A DNA stretch of 17,706 bases from Bacteroidota bacterium (lineage in GTDB: Bacteria; Bacteroidota; Bacteroidia; Flavobacteriales_F; PHOS-HE28). Numbering within the stretch: position 1 is the first letter of the stretch; each line of letters begins with the position of its first letter. The notes below the pieces were generated by a model. That model had not been told where the DNA came from and did not search any database. It worked only from the letters and a program-made list of their open reading frames with translations. Below are positions 8,420 to 16,627 of the stretch, piece after piece. Made by a program: the position numbers and the translations under genes. The stretch covers positions 1 through 17,706 of the forward strand of contig JAEZDL010000087.1 in NCBI GenBank assembly GCA_023418095.1. Direction: 5' to 3'.

Positions 8420-9724
8420 ATGCCCATCGATCTCCGTTCCCTTTTCCTGGCATTCGCATTCCCATTGTTCGTTCACGCACAGGAAGATGCCGTGATGACC
8501 GTTCCTGCCGGTGATCCTGTGATGCAGCGGCTCGATGATCTTGCCCTGCTTCCCTGGATCAAGAACTCGACCTTCACTGCGGATACGGCGCGGCTCAACA
8601 TCCATGATTTTCCGGCGGGCCACATTCCGGTATGGACGGATAATGTGTACCAGCAAAGGTTGAGCGTCCTGGATGCGAATACGCCGTTCGAGTTGAGCTT
8701 CAATCCGATCGTGAAGTCGTACATCGAACTGTATTCGACACGCAAGCGTGAGATGACCTCGCGCATGCTGGGGCTTGCGGAACTCTACTTCCCGATCTTC
8801 GAGGAATACCTGGACAAGCACCACATGCCCTTGGAGATGAAATATCTAGCGGTGGTCGAAAGTGCGCTGAATCCGAATGCGAGGAGCCGTGTCGGCGCCG
8901 TAGGGTTGTGGCAATTCATGCTTCCCACGGGAAAGATGTTCGGCCTGCATGCCGATAGTTACGTTGATGAGCGCCACGATCTGTACAAGAGCACCGAAGC
9001 GGCCTGCAAATACCTGAAGTACCTGTACAATATGTACGGGAATTGGGAAATGGCGCTGGCAGCGTACAATTGCGGGCCGGGCAACGTGAACAAGGCGATC
9101 CGCCGCAGCGGCGGTGAAAAGAACTATTGGAAGATCTATGACTTTCTTCCGCGTGAAACGAGAGGATATGTGCCGGCCTTCATCGCCGTGAACTATGTGT
9201 TCGCGCATGCCGCCGATCACAATCTCTACCCGGTGGTGCCCACCTATTGCGCCTATGAAGTTGATACGGTGAAAGTGTGTTATCCGCTCGATCTGAATGC
9301 GCTCGCGTCGATGACAGGTGCTACTGTTGCCGAGGTGCGGGAATTGAACCCCACGTTCAAGCTGGGGATCGTTCCCGATATCGATGAGCCGGTGAGCATT
9401 TACCTGCCGCGTGAGGCAGCGATCGCCTTTGTGGAGAAGGAGGACGAGATCAAGTACGCACCTGCGCATACTGCGCCCGCGGTCGCTGCAGCCACGCCGG
9501 TGACACCGGTGGTGAACAGAACGGTGCATCAAAGAACGCATACGGTCCGGAGCGGTGAATCGCTCGGCACGATCGCGCGGAAGTATGGCGTGCGGGTTTC
9601 CGATCTGAAGAAATGGAACGGCCTTCGCAGCGATATGATCCGTGCCGGCCAGAAGCTGAAGGTGAAAAGCACGCCAAAGGCCTCAGCCTCGGCCGGCCGG
9701 GGTAGTATGGGTTCCGAGGGATGA
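8420..9724 (+). CDS. Membrane-bound lytic murein transglycosylase, MltD-like, with C-terminal LysM
   Basis: This is an exported peptidoglycan-cleaving enzyme of the lytic transglycosylase family 1 / SLT type, which cuts MurNAc-GlcNAc bonds to form anhydro-muropeptides. The 434-residue protein starts with a signal peptide ending FVHAQ (about residue 21). The catalytic domain spans roughly 115-260 and shows VVESALNPNARS with catalytic Glu147, GAVGLWQFM, and AAYNCGPGNVNKAI, all hallmark motifs. A linker region (about 285-345) looks like a weak LysM-type repeat (NALASMTGATVAEVRELNP). A clear LysM sits at 374-417 (HTVRSGESLGTIARKYGV) and should bind glycan strands. There is no lipobox, unlike E. 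coli MltD, so it is probably periplasmic or held by LysM binding. Its stop overlaps the next gene by ATGA. Confidence 0.9.
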   Translation: MPIDLRSLFLAFAFPLFVHAQEDAVMTVPAGDPVMQRLDDLALLPWIKNSTFTADTARLNIHDFPAGHIPVWTDNVYQQRLSVLDANTPFELSFNPIVKSYIELYSTRKREMTSRMLGLAELYFPIFEEYLDKHHMPLEMKYLAVVESALNPNARSRVGAVGLWQFMLPTGKMFGLHADSYVDERHDLYKSTEAACKYLKYLYNMYGNWEMALAAYNCGPGNVNKAIRRSGGEKNYWKIYDFLPRETRGYVPAFIAVNYVFAHAADHNLYPVVPTYCAYEVDTVKVCYPLDLNALASMTGATVAEVRELNPTFKLGIVPDIDEPVSIYLPREAAIAFVEKEDEIKYAPAHTAPAVAAATPVTPVVNRTVHQRTHTVRSGESLGTIARKYGVRVSDLKKWNGLRSDMIRAGQKLKVKSTPKASASAGRGSMGSEG

Positions 9725-10746
9725 GATACCTGTGCCAGCTGGTGCTCTTCGCGGCCTTGTTGATCGGTTGCGGCGAGCAGAAGCGTTCGCTTCCCAACGC
9801 CGTGGGTGGCGAAGGCGAAGTGCTGGTGGTTATGGAGCGCAGGCATTGGGAAGGCCATGCAGGAGCCGCCGTTCGAGAGGTCCTTGAAAGGCCGATCGCC
9901 GGCCTTCCGCAGCGCGAGCCACATTTCAAGGTGGCGTACAGTGCACCGGAAGGGTTCGGCGATCTTCTGGTCGCACACCATAATGTGCTCCATGCGGAGA
10001 TAGGGCCACAGGTGGAGCAGAAAGGGATCGTTCAACGTAAGGACCTGCATGCGCTTGGGCAATTGTTCGTGCAGATAAAGGCAGGTACACCCGGTGAATG
10101 GGAGGAACTTTTCCATGAGAATGGAGATGCCCTGGTGCAGATCTTCGATCGGCACCATCGCGAGCGGATCATGCGCAGGCTCGAAAAGACAGCGAATGCA
10201 GGACTCGTTGATGAAGTGGAGGGATCGCATGCCGTCCGCCTCACGATCCCTGCCGGCTACAACATCAAGAGATCAGCTAATGACTTCATATGGCTGCAAC
10301 GCGACCAGGTGAAAAAAGGTCAGGGGCTGGAACATCACGTGATCGAGGGGATCCTCATCTATCATTATCCCTATACGAGTGACAGCACCTTCAATGTGCA
10401 GAACCTGGTGAACGTGCGTGATAGTGTAACGCGGATCCATGTGGAAGGTCCTGCGGAAGGATCGTACATGATCGTGCAACGCGGTTTCGAGGGGATCGAT
10501 CTGATGCCTGAAAGCCGCGCGATCGAGATCGATGGCCGCTTCGCCTATGTGATGCGTGGACTTTTCGGCATGCACGGCGCCAAGATGGGCGGCCCGTTCA
10601 TCAGCCTCACCACGGTGGATGAGCAACGCGGGCGGATCGTGACGGTGGAAGGTTTCGCTTATGCTCCACAATTCGATAAAAGGGAATTGATCAAGGAGCT
10701 TGAAGCGATCGTTCTTTCACTGAAGATCTCTGGAGAAGGCTCCTGA
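9721..10746 (+). CDS. DUF4837-family lipoprotein
   Basis: This is a predicted lipoprotein of 341 residues. LIGC at 14-17 is a strong lipobox, with Cys17 as the acylation site. The body resembles DUF4837, a Bacteroidota family without a known function: a conserved opening GEVLVVMERRHWEGH, then VREVLERPIAGLPQREPHF, an HHNVLHAEI segment, and a C-terminal region with NLVNVRDSVTRIHVEGP and FAYVMRGLFGMHGAKMGGPF. Translation is coupled to the transglycosylase by a 4-base overlap, and I recall DUF4837 next to LysM or transglycosylase genes in other Bacteroidota, so a shared role in wall turnover is a reasonable inference. No catalytic motif is evident. The N-terminal half is rich in His and Arg. Confidence 0.85.
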   Translation: MRYLCQLVLFAALLIGCGEQKRSLPNAVGGEGEVLVVMERRHWEGHAGAAVREVLERPIAGLPQREPHFKVAYSAPEGFGDLLVAHHNVLHAEIGPQVEQKGIVQRKDLHALGQLFVQIKAGTPGEWEELFHENGDALVQIFDRHHRERIMRRLEKTANAGLVDEVEGSHAVRLTIPAGYNIKRSANDFIWLQRDQVKKGQGLEHHVIEGILIYHYPYTSDSTFNVQNLVNVRDSVTRIHVEGPAEGSYMIVQRGFEGIDLMPESRAIEIDGRFAYVMRGLFGMHGAKMGGPFISLTTVDEQRGRIVTVEGFAYAPQFDKRELIKELEAIVLSLKISGEGS

Positions 10747-10854
10747 AGGGATCTTCAAAATGCGCTGAAGCTCATGCCCATGGCGCAGATCGTTGAAAAC
10801 TTCATCGCACTTTCGATCCCGATCCATGGTAATTTGGGGGAAGCCTTTATTGTC

Positions 10855-11085
10855 ATGGATCTTACCATTATCCGGGATCATACCCATAAACATTGCCGTT
10901 TCAAATTGAAGAGCGGCAAGGAAGTGTTCGGTGTTGTATGGGAAGTGGAGACCGGCGATGCATGCCGGTTGTACTTCGCCAGCGTTCGTGATTACCAGCG
11001 TTTGCAGCACGATCCGCACCAGCCGATCAGCATAGTGCCGATGCAGCCCGAGGAGATCGTGCACGTGCAGGACCTGGCGAGCTGA
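10855..11085 (+). CDS. Small hypothetical protein, possible small beta-barrel
   Basis: I do not recognise this 76-residue protein. It begins MDLTIIRDHTHKHCRF and then reads like successive short beta-strands: FKLKSGKEVFGVVWEVE, a loop with GDAC, RLYFASVRDYQRL, and a final strand region EEIVHVQDL. Alternating hydrophobic residues with a K-x-G-K-E turn suggest a small SH3- or Sm-like barrel. The His/Cys cluster HTHKHC near residues 9-14 could bind metal, but this is guesswork. An in-frame ATG at 10774 would give 103 residues. I prefer 10855 because the intervening DNA turns AT-rich just before it (10830-10854), includes TAATTTGG (one mismatch to the -7 consensus) at 10830-10837, and the extra 27 residues do not continue the pattern. 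It lies after the DUF4837 gene, and its stop is 3 bases from the convergent peptidase stop. Confidence 0.62.
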   Translation: MDLTIIRDHTHKHCRFKLKSGKEVFGVVWEVETGDACRLYFASVRDYQRLQHDPHQPISIVPMQPEEIVHVQDLAS

Positions 11086-11088
11086 TAC

Positions 11089-13347
11089 CTATTCGGAGCC
11101 GGCAAGCGCTTTCTCGCCCATCGCATCCCCTTCCTTCACCATTCCGGCCTGATCCAGCAGGAACGCATAGATCAGCGCGACCTCCTTCAACTGTTCGAAC
11201 CGGCCTGAAGCACCGCCATGACCGGCTTCCATATTGGTGTAGAGCAGGATCGGCGCATCGCTCTTCTGGTGCTCGCGCAAACGTTGCACCCATTTGGCCG
11301 GTTCCCAGTATTGCACCTGGCTGTCGTGGAAGCCGGTGGTCACCAACAGTGCAGGGTATTCCGCATCCTTCACATTGTCGTAGGGTGAATAGGAAAGCAT
11401 CCTGAAATAGGCTTCCTTTTCCTTTGGATCGCCCCATTCATCGAACTCGCCGGTCGTGAGCGGGATGCTTTCGTCCAGCATCGTTGTCACCACGTCCACA
11501 AAAGGCACTTCCGCCACCACGGCCTTCCATCGATCGGGCCGCATGTTCATCACAGCGCCCACCAGCAGACCACCAGCGCTTCCGCCAAGACAGAATATCC
11601 GATCGGGATCGGCGTAGTTCATTTTGTCCAGGTGATCCGCACAATCGATGAAATCGGTGAACGTGTTCATCTTGTGCTCCATCTTTCCATTGTCGTACCA
11701 GGCGCGGCCGAGTTCTTCACCACCACGCACGTGGGCGATCGCGAAAATGAATCCACGGTCCAGCAGGCTCAGGCGCGCGCTGCTGAACATCGGATCGATG
11801 CTGTGGCCATAGCTGCCATAGCCGTAGAGCAGCAATGGAGCGCTGCCGTTGCGGGGAGTATCCTTGTGATATACGAGTGATACCGGTACTTTCGCACCAT
11901 CGCGCGCGGTGACCCAAAGGCGTTCGCTGCGGTAGTTCCCCGGATCGAAATCGCCGATCACTTCCTGCTGTTTCAACAATGTCTGCTCGCCGCTGTTCAG
12001 GTCATGTTCGTACACGCTGTTGGGCGTGGTGAGCGAGGTGTAACCGAACCGCAGTTTGTCAGTATCCCATTCAGGATTCGTTCCGGTATAGCTCACATAG
12101 GCCGGATCGTTGAACGCGATCTCGTGCCGGTGGCCATCGCTCAACCGCTGGATGCGGATATGTGTTAAGCCTTCCTCCCGCTCGGAAAGCACAAGGTGAT
12201 CTCTGAAAGTGTCGATATCCTCCAGCAGCACGTTGCTGCGGTGCGGCACGATCTCCCGCCATTTGCTCTTGTCAGAGGTTTCCTTCTCACCACATTCCAT
12301 CAGCCTGAAATTCTCCGCTTCCCAATTGGTGAGGATGTACCATTTTCCCGCCTGTGCCGCTGTAGGCGGAATGTGGTGAATGCTGTATTCATGCTCTTCC
12401 TCACGCGGATGGAACAGTTCGAATTCGCCCAACGGCCGATCCACGGGAAGCAACCAATGTTCGCTGGTGAGCGTACTCTCCGTATTGATGATGATGTACC
12501 GTTCGGACCGGCTGCGATACACATCGCAACTGTACCCCGTGTCCTTTTCGTGGTATACGACCACATCCTGGGCGGGATCGGTGCCGAGGATATGGCGGAA
12601 GATCTTGTAGCTGCGCAACGTACTGTCCTTGCGAGTGTAGAATACCGTATGATCATCGGCCCAGGCGCAGCCACCGCCGGTGTTGGTGATCACATCGGGC
12701 AGGTCCTTTCCGGTACGCAGATCGCGAAAGTGGATCTCGTACTGTCGCCGCCCGACATGATCGGTGCTGTAAGCGACGAGGTCGTTACCCGGGCTGATCT
12801 CGTAATCACCCAGATCGAAGTAGGCCGATCCGGCGGCTAGTACATTCTCATCCAGGATGTCGATCTCCGGGGCATCAGCTGCATCCTTGCGGCGCACATG
12901 GATCGCATATTCCTTTCCTTCCTCGAAGCGGTAATGGTACCAGAAACCGTTCTCGCGGTAGGGTACGCTCAGGTCGGTCTCCTTGATCCGGGCCTTCATT
13001 TCAGCGAAGAGATCACTTCGCAGCTGTTCAACGGGCGCGAGCATCTTTTCCATGTAGGCGTTCTCCGCGTTCAGCAGGTCGATCACCTGTTGGGCATGTT
13101 CATCCGGCGGATCGGCCTTGCGCTGATCCTCGGTGAGGCGCAGCCAGAAATATTCATCGATCCGATCGTTGCCGTGCGCCGAGATCGTATGTGGTTTTTT
13201 CGTGGCCACCGGAGGCGATGGCCGATCGGAGTTGTTCATGTCCTGTGGTTCGGAGCAGCCCGGAGCGATCGCGATGATCGCCAGTGCCGCCAGCAAGTTG
13301 TACGAAAGCGAACGTGTAGGGAACGCAAGGTAGCGATCGATCATCAT
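11089..13347 (-). CDS. S9 family peptidase (oligopeptidase B-like), predicted lipoprotein
   Basis: This is a serine peptidase of the prolyl oligopeptidase family, 752 residues. A seven-bladed propeller-like region (about 45-480) precedes an alpha/beta-hydrolase domain. The triad is visible: Ser590 in GGSAGG, Asp675 in TTGFHDSQVQYWEP and His710 in EAGHGG. HVRGGEELGRAWYDNGKM and NTFTDFIDCADHL point to the oligopeptidase B branch (cleavage after Arg/Lys in short peptides) rather than prolyl-specific enzymes. The N terminus has a hydrophobic stretch ending APGC with Cys31. This is a plausible though weak lipobox (Pro at -2), followed by a Ser/Pro/Asn-rich linker, so the enzyme is probably envelope-anchored, whereas classical oligopeptidase B is cytosolic. 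The ATG overlaps the recO stop (ATGA) on the same strand, so it is coupled to recO. It ends 3 bases from the convergent small ORF. Confidence 0.9.
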   Translation of the reverse strand: MMIDRYLAFPTRSLSYNLLAALAIIAIAPGCSEPQDMNNSDRPSPPVATKKPHTISAHGNDRIDEYFWLRLTEDQRKADPPDEHAQQVIDLLNAENAYMEKMLAPVEQLRSDLFAEMKARIKETDLSVPYRENGFWYHYRFEEGKEYAIHVRRKDAADAPEIDILDENVLAAGSAYFDLGDYEISPGNDLVAYSTDHVGRRQYEIHFRDLRTGKDLPDVITNTGGGCAWADDHTVFYTRKDSTLRSYKIFRHILGTDPAQDVVVYHEKDTGYSCDVYRSRSERYIIINTESTLTSEHWLLPVDRPLGEFELFHPREEEHEYSIHHIPPTAAQAGKWYILTNWEAENFRLMECGEKETSDKSKWREIVPHRSNVLLEDIDTFRDHLVLSEREEGLTHIRIQRLSDGHRHEIAFNDPAYVSYTGTNPEWDTDKLRFGYTSLTTPNSVYEHDLNSGEQTLLKQQEVIGDFDPGNYRSERLWVTARDGAKVPVSLVYHKDTPRNGSAPLLLYGYGSYGHSIDPMFSSARLSLLDRGFIFAIAHVRGGEELGRAWYDNGKMEHKMNTFTDFIDCADHLDKMNYADPDRIFCLGGSAGGLLVGAVMNMRPDRWKAVVAEVPFVDVVTTMLDESIPLTTGEFDEWGDPKEKEAYFRMLSYSPYDNVKDAEYPALLVTTGFHDSQVQYWEPAKWVQRLREHQKSDAPILLYTNMEAGHGGASGRFEQLKEVALIYAFLLDQAGMVKEGDAMGEKALAGSE

Positions 13348-14057
13348 GAGAGCACCTGGTGAAGTACCGTTGGTGATCGCAGTTCACCAAGCCCTTCCAC
13401 ATGCAGCCTGAAATATAGGAGAAGATGGTCGAGCAACTGACGCCGTTGCTCCAAGGGCAAAGCCGCACCCGGGAGCACGAACCGGTGGGCGTGGAGCGAT
13501 CGTGCGAGCGCAAAGCTCAATGGAGGCCCCATCGTATGGCCGTGCGGCGCATCACCACGGATGAAATGTCCCTCCAGCAGATCGAAACGATCCTCTTCAC
13601 CAGCTGGTGGTTCAGGCGAGAAACCCAACTGGGCCGCAAGTTGCAGGAGGAACAGGATCGGGAAATGCCGCAGGTCGTCCTGCTGGTCCATCGCTTCGAG
13701 GGCGTCCTCCAGCAGATCGAAAAGCTCGCTGTCAGGTGAGCCTTCCTTCAACACCTTATAAAGCACTTCCTGCACGAACAGCGCAACAGTGCCGCGCAGC
13801 GGATCGAAAGGGATCTTCAGGTAAGGTTTCGCAATGCTGATCTCGCGCACATTATTCAGGTCGCGATCGGTATCCTCGCCCACCACCATCTCCAGCCTGT
13901 TGAGCGGTTGAAGCATCGCCTGGCGCCCGCCTTTCTTCCTGCTCGATCGCACAACGTACGAGCGCAGCCCGAAGTGCCGGGTGTAGGCTTTCAGGATGAT
14001 CGAAGTATCGCCGTGCCGTATCGTCTTGAGAACGATGGCACGTGTGGTGTGAAGCAT
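13344..14057 (-). CDS. recO: DNA repair protein RecO
   Basis: RecO works with RecF and RecR to load RecA onto SSB-coated single-stranded DNA during gap repair and recombination. The 237-residue protein has the standard layout: an N-terminal OB-fold (about 1-80) with the opening TRAIVLKTIRHGDTSIILKAYTRHFG and SSRKKGG, then a helical domain with LFVQEVLYKVLKEGSPDSELFDLL and HFPILFLLQLAAQLGFSPEP. The zinc-finger cysteines found in many RecO proteins are absent, which is common in this phylum. It starts 3 bases after the porZ-like stop and overlaps the S9 peptidase start by 4 bases, forming a three-gene operon. The gene is complete. Confidence 0.9.
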   Translation of the reverse strand: MLHTTRAIVLKTIRHGDTSIILKAYTRHFGLRSYVVRSSRKKGGRQAMLQPLNRLEMVVGEDTDRDLNNVREISIAKPYLKIPFDPLRGTVALFVQEVLYKVLKEGSPDSELFDLLEDALEAMDQQDDLRHFPILFLLQLAAQLGFSPEPPAGEEDRFDLLEGHFIRGDAPHGHTMGPPLSFALARSLHAHRFVLPGAALPLEQRRQLLDHLLLYFRLHVEGLGELRSPTVLHQVLS

Positions 14058-14060
14058 CGG

Positions 14061-16430
14061 TCAGCGTACAACGAGCAATTTCGTGTTGCATTTGTACGCA
14101 CCGGTGCGATCGGTGGCGAACACCAGGTAGACACCGGTGGCAACACGCTCGCCGCCCATGTTGTTGCCATCCCAGATCGCCTGGCCCCCGAGCGAGGTCG
14201 TGCGGAAGACAAGGTTGCCGCTCACATCGGTGATCTTCACTTCGCTGTCGCGCATCAATCCGGTAACCGCGATCGGGCCGGTGTGGGTAGATCTTACAGG
14301 ATTGGGGAAAACGGACGCGCAACTCACTTCCGCTTCACCATCCGTGGCGTCGCTGCGGTAGCTTATGATGCCGCGATCGGTCCCGATGAACACCTCCCCG
14401 GTGCGGTCATCGATCGCGAGCGAAGTGATCACGTTGCTGGGGATCGGACTGTTCTCCGCGGTGAAATGATGGATCTGTGTGCGTCCGTCCGGCGAGACCA
14501 GGAAAACTCCGCTGGATTGTGTGCCCACCCATTTCCTGTCCGCGCCATCAACCTCGATCGCACTGATCGCTTCGGTCTCGAAAAGGATCTGCACGTTGCC
14601 GTCCTGTTCGATCAGGATCTGTTGCGCATCGAACGGGCCGCCGGAGAATACCGAGGTTGGATCGTAGATCACGGCCACCCCTTCGTTGGTGCCGATCCAG
14701 ATCTCGCCATCGAGGTCCTCTGCTATGCTGTACACATCGGGTGTGGGCAGGCCACCGGCGCCCTCCACGTTCTTCACCAGCATGAACTGATCATCACTGG
14801 TATTGTCTATCGTGCCATTGTCGTTGAACACCATCAGCGCGTTTCCGCGCGGGCGGATCACCCATTTATAGCCATTGCTCGCCGCAAGTATGTCGGCCAC
14901 CAGGTAATTCCCGTTCAACAACGATCCGGGGTTGAATGAGTACCATTGGCCGTTCTTGGTGAACACCGCGATGGAGTTGGTCGCGCCTGAATTGGTCACC
15001 CACACGTTACCATCATCGTCCACATCGACACCGGCGACATTTATCTGATCCGGGCTGCCGCCGACCACGGGGGACATTCCGCTATTGTCCACATTGTGGA
15101 TCATAGCCGGCGCACGCCCGGAATATTCGATCAGCCCTTCCTCCCAGCTTCCTGCGAAAGCCCTGGAACCATTGTTCGGATCCACCGCCACCGCCATGAT
15201 GTCGTTCACCGCCCCACCGTAACTGTTCAAGCCCTGCATCAAGGAGTTGTTGTACGGGTGATCGGTCTCCCAAAGTCCATCGATATAATGATGCACGCCG
15301 TTCTTGCTGTACGTGTTGGTCCAGTTGCCCGCCACGGCACCCGTGGCCACGTACAAAGCGCCTTCTTCGATCGCCATTCTGTAGGCTTCCGGCGATCGCG
15401 GGCCATTGGGAACGATGATCCTGCCGGTGGTTCCGCCGCTGGAACTCACCAATCCGTTCTGTCCATCGGCCACCCAGAACCTGCCATCGGATCCGAAAAG
15501 GCTTTGCTCGGTTGAGATCTGAGTGGGCACATAACCGTACAGGAAATTCACCTCGTTCAAAGAAGCATCCAACAGCTGGATGTCGGCGCCATGGGTGACG
15601 GTGAGGTACTGCCCGTTGTGGGATGGTCGCAATTCGCGATTCTTACGCCCGAAAAGACCTTCATGCCGCACCCACAGATCATCCTGCCCCAGAACAAGTA
15701 CCGTATCGGGCGCATCGCCTGCACTGGCGTAATTGGCCATGATCCGATCGTTGAAATACACCACGGCATTGAACGGCCCTGCGATCACTCCGCCGCCCAT
15801 ATCGGTGCGTGGCCGCCAGCTGCTGAACGAGGCAAGGTTGGGTGCGAAGCGCGAGGCGACGAAAAGCCCGGAGTTGGTCGCGGCATAGATCGAATCGGCG
15901 GTCATGGTGAGCTGGTTCACCTGCACCTGGCTTCCGCCGGGCCCTATGAACCACGTTTCGCGCACTTCGCGGCCTGCCAGATCGACCACCACGATGCCGA
16001 ACCCGCAGGAGAGATAGGCCAGAGAGCCTTCGCAATGGATCGCATTGATCGATTTGTCACCAAGAAGGCTGCTGCGCTTGATGTCGCTCATGTTATGGCT
16101 GCTGCTGCTGGAGATCAGGTCCAGGTTGCCATTCGTGTAATGGACAAGCAGCATTTGCAGATCATCGTTCCAAGCGAGGCCGTTGATGCCCACATCGCTC
16201 AACGCGTTCACTTTCGTGAGCCGTTCGATCTCTTCCGTGTTGCGATCGAACTTGAACGCGCCTGTTGAAGAAGCGCAATAGATCGCGCTACCCGCCTCGG
16301 TAACGGCAACGGCATTCACATAACTGAAATGATCGCGCCATTTACCGATCGCCCCAAGTTCCTGTGCGGCGGTGGAAAGGGCAAGGAGCGGGAGCGAATG
16401 AAGGAGCAGAACGTGTCGAATGGATATCAT
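14061..16430 (-). CDS. porZ: PorZ-like type IX secretion protein (beta-propeller + type A sorting domain)
   Basis: This is a predicted 789-residue outer-surface protein related to PorZ, a component of the type IX secretion attachment complex (with PorU, PorV and PorQ). A signal peptide (about 1-23, ending STAAQ) is followed by repeated propeller-type strands. Examples are GINGLAWNDD, QLTMTADSIYAATNSGLFVA, GVDVDDDGNVWVTNSG, SIAEDLDGEIWIGTNEGVAV and SLAIDDRTGEVFIGTDRGII, like two-component-regulator propellers. The last 85 or so residues form a type A C-terminal sorting domain: VFPNPV, VKITDVSGNLV, AIWDGNN, VATGVYL and a final LLVVR. I recall porZ next to recO in other Bacteroidota, which supports the name. 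The ATG at 16430 is chosen because the open frame further upstream (to 16706) runs through tRNA-Cys and its terminator and cannot be protein. A plain sorted propeller protein is the alternative. Confidence 0.72.
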   Translation of the reverse strand: MISIRHVLLLHSLPLLALSTAAQELGAIGKWRDHFSYVNAVAVTEAGSAIYCASSTGAFKFDRNTEEIERLTKVNALSDVGINGLAWNDDLQMLLVHYTNGNLDLISSSSSHNMSDIKRSSLLGDKSINAIHCEGSLAYLSCGFGIVVVDLAGREVRETWFIGPGGSQVQVNQLTMTADSIYAATNSGLFVASRFAPNLASFSSWRPRTDMGGGVIAGPFNAVVYFNDRIMANYASAGDAPDTVLVLGQDDLWVRHEGLFGRKNRELRPSHNGQYLTVTHGADIQLLDASLNEVNFLYGYVPTQISTEQSLFGSDGRFWVADGQNGLVSSSGGTTGRIIVPNGPRSPEAYRMAIEEGALYVATGAVAGNWTNTYSKNGVHHYIDGLWETDHPYNNSLMQGLNSYGGAVNDIMAVAVDPNNGSRAFAGSWEEGLIEYSGRAPAMIHNVDNSGMSPVVGGSPDQINVAGVDVDDDGNVWVTNSGATNSIAVFTKNGQWYSFNPGSLLNGNYLVADILAASNGYKWVIRPRGNALMVFNDNGTIDNTSDDQFMLVKNVEGAGGLPTPDVYSIAEDLDGEIWIGTNEGVAVIYDPTSVFSGGPFDAQQILIEQDGNVQILFETEAISAIEVDGADRKWVGTQSSGVFLVSPDGRTQIHHFTAENSPIPSNVITSLAIDDRTGEVFIGTDRGIISYRSDATDGEAEVSCASVFPNPVRSTHTGPIAVTGLMRDSEVKITDVSGNLVFRTTSLGGQAIWDGNNMGGERVATGVYLVFATDRTGAYKCNTKLLVVR

Positions 16431-16507
16431 TGAACAGGATCGATATGCGGCAATGCACCAACGCACAGGAGTGCCGATCGGTATGTGGGCAAGATACTGT
16501 GGAAAGA

Positions 16508-16542
16508 ACAAAGCGCCGATCGGGTCCCGATCGGCGCTTTGT
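16508..16542 (-). terminator. Perfect long hairpin after tRNA-Cys
   Basis: This is a perfect inverted repeat of 17 bases on each arm (16508-16524 and 16526-16542) around a single central base. In practice it is a 16-bp stem with a GTC loop, rich in GC and containing CGATCG. On the - strand it lies 3 bases after tRNA-Cys and is followed by CTTTGTTCTTTCC, a broken T tract, consistent with intrinsic termination. It would insulate the porZ-like gene from tRNA transcription. On the + strand it is also followed by TTTGTTTG, so bidirectional action is possible. Confidence 0.8.
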
Positions 16543-16545
16543 TTG

Positions 16546-16616
16546 AGGTCGCGTGCGGATTCGAACCGCAGTAGCAGCTTTTGCAGAGCTGAGCCTAACC
16601 ACTCGGCCACGCGACC
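16546..16616 (-). tRNA. tRNA-Cys (anticodon GCA)
   Basis: The - strand folds as a standard 71-nt tRNA: a 7-bp acceptor (GGTCGCG/CGCGACC), 3-bp D stem (GCC/GGC) with loop GAGTGGTTA, 5-bp anticodon stem (CAGCT/AGCTG) with loop CTGCAAA giving anticodon GCA, a 4-nt variable loop CTAC, and a 5-bp T stem (TGCGG/CCGCA) with loop TTCGAAT. The discriminator at 16546 is U73, an identity element for cysteine tRNA. CCA is not encoded (the next bases are CAAA), so it must be added after transcription. It lies between folB and porZ. Confidence 0.97.
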
Positions 16617-16627
16617 ATTAAGGCCTG

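Noticed and set aside
12196..12840. Open frame of 214 codons on the + strand
   Set aside because: It is entirely antisense to the S9 peptidase, whose propeller sequence is convincing on the other strand.
13908..14939. Open frame of 343 codons on the + strand
   Set aside because: It lies antisense to the porZ-like and recO genes, shows no family motifs, and fits the long spurious frames expected opposite GC-rich coding DNA.
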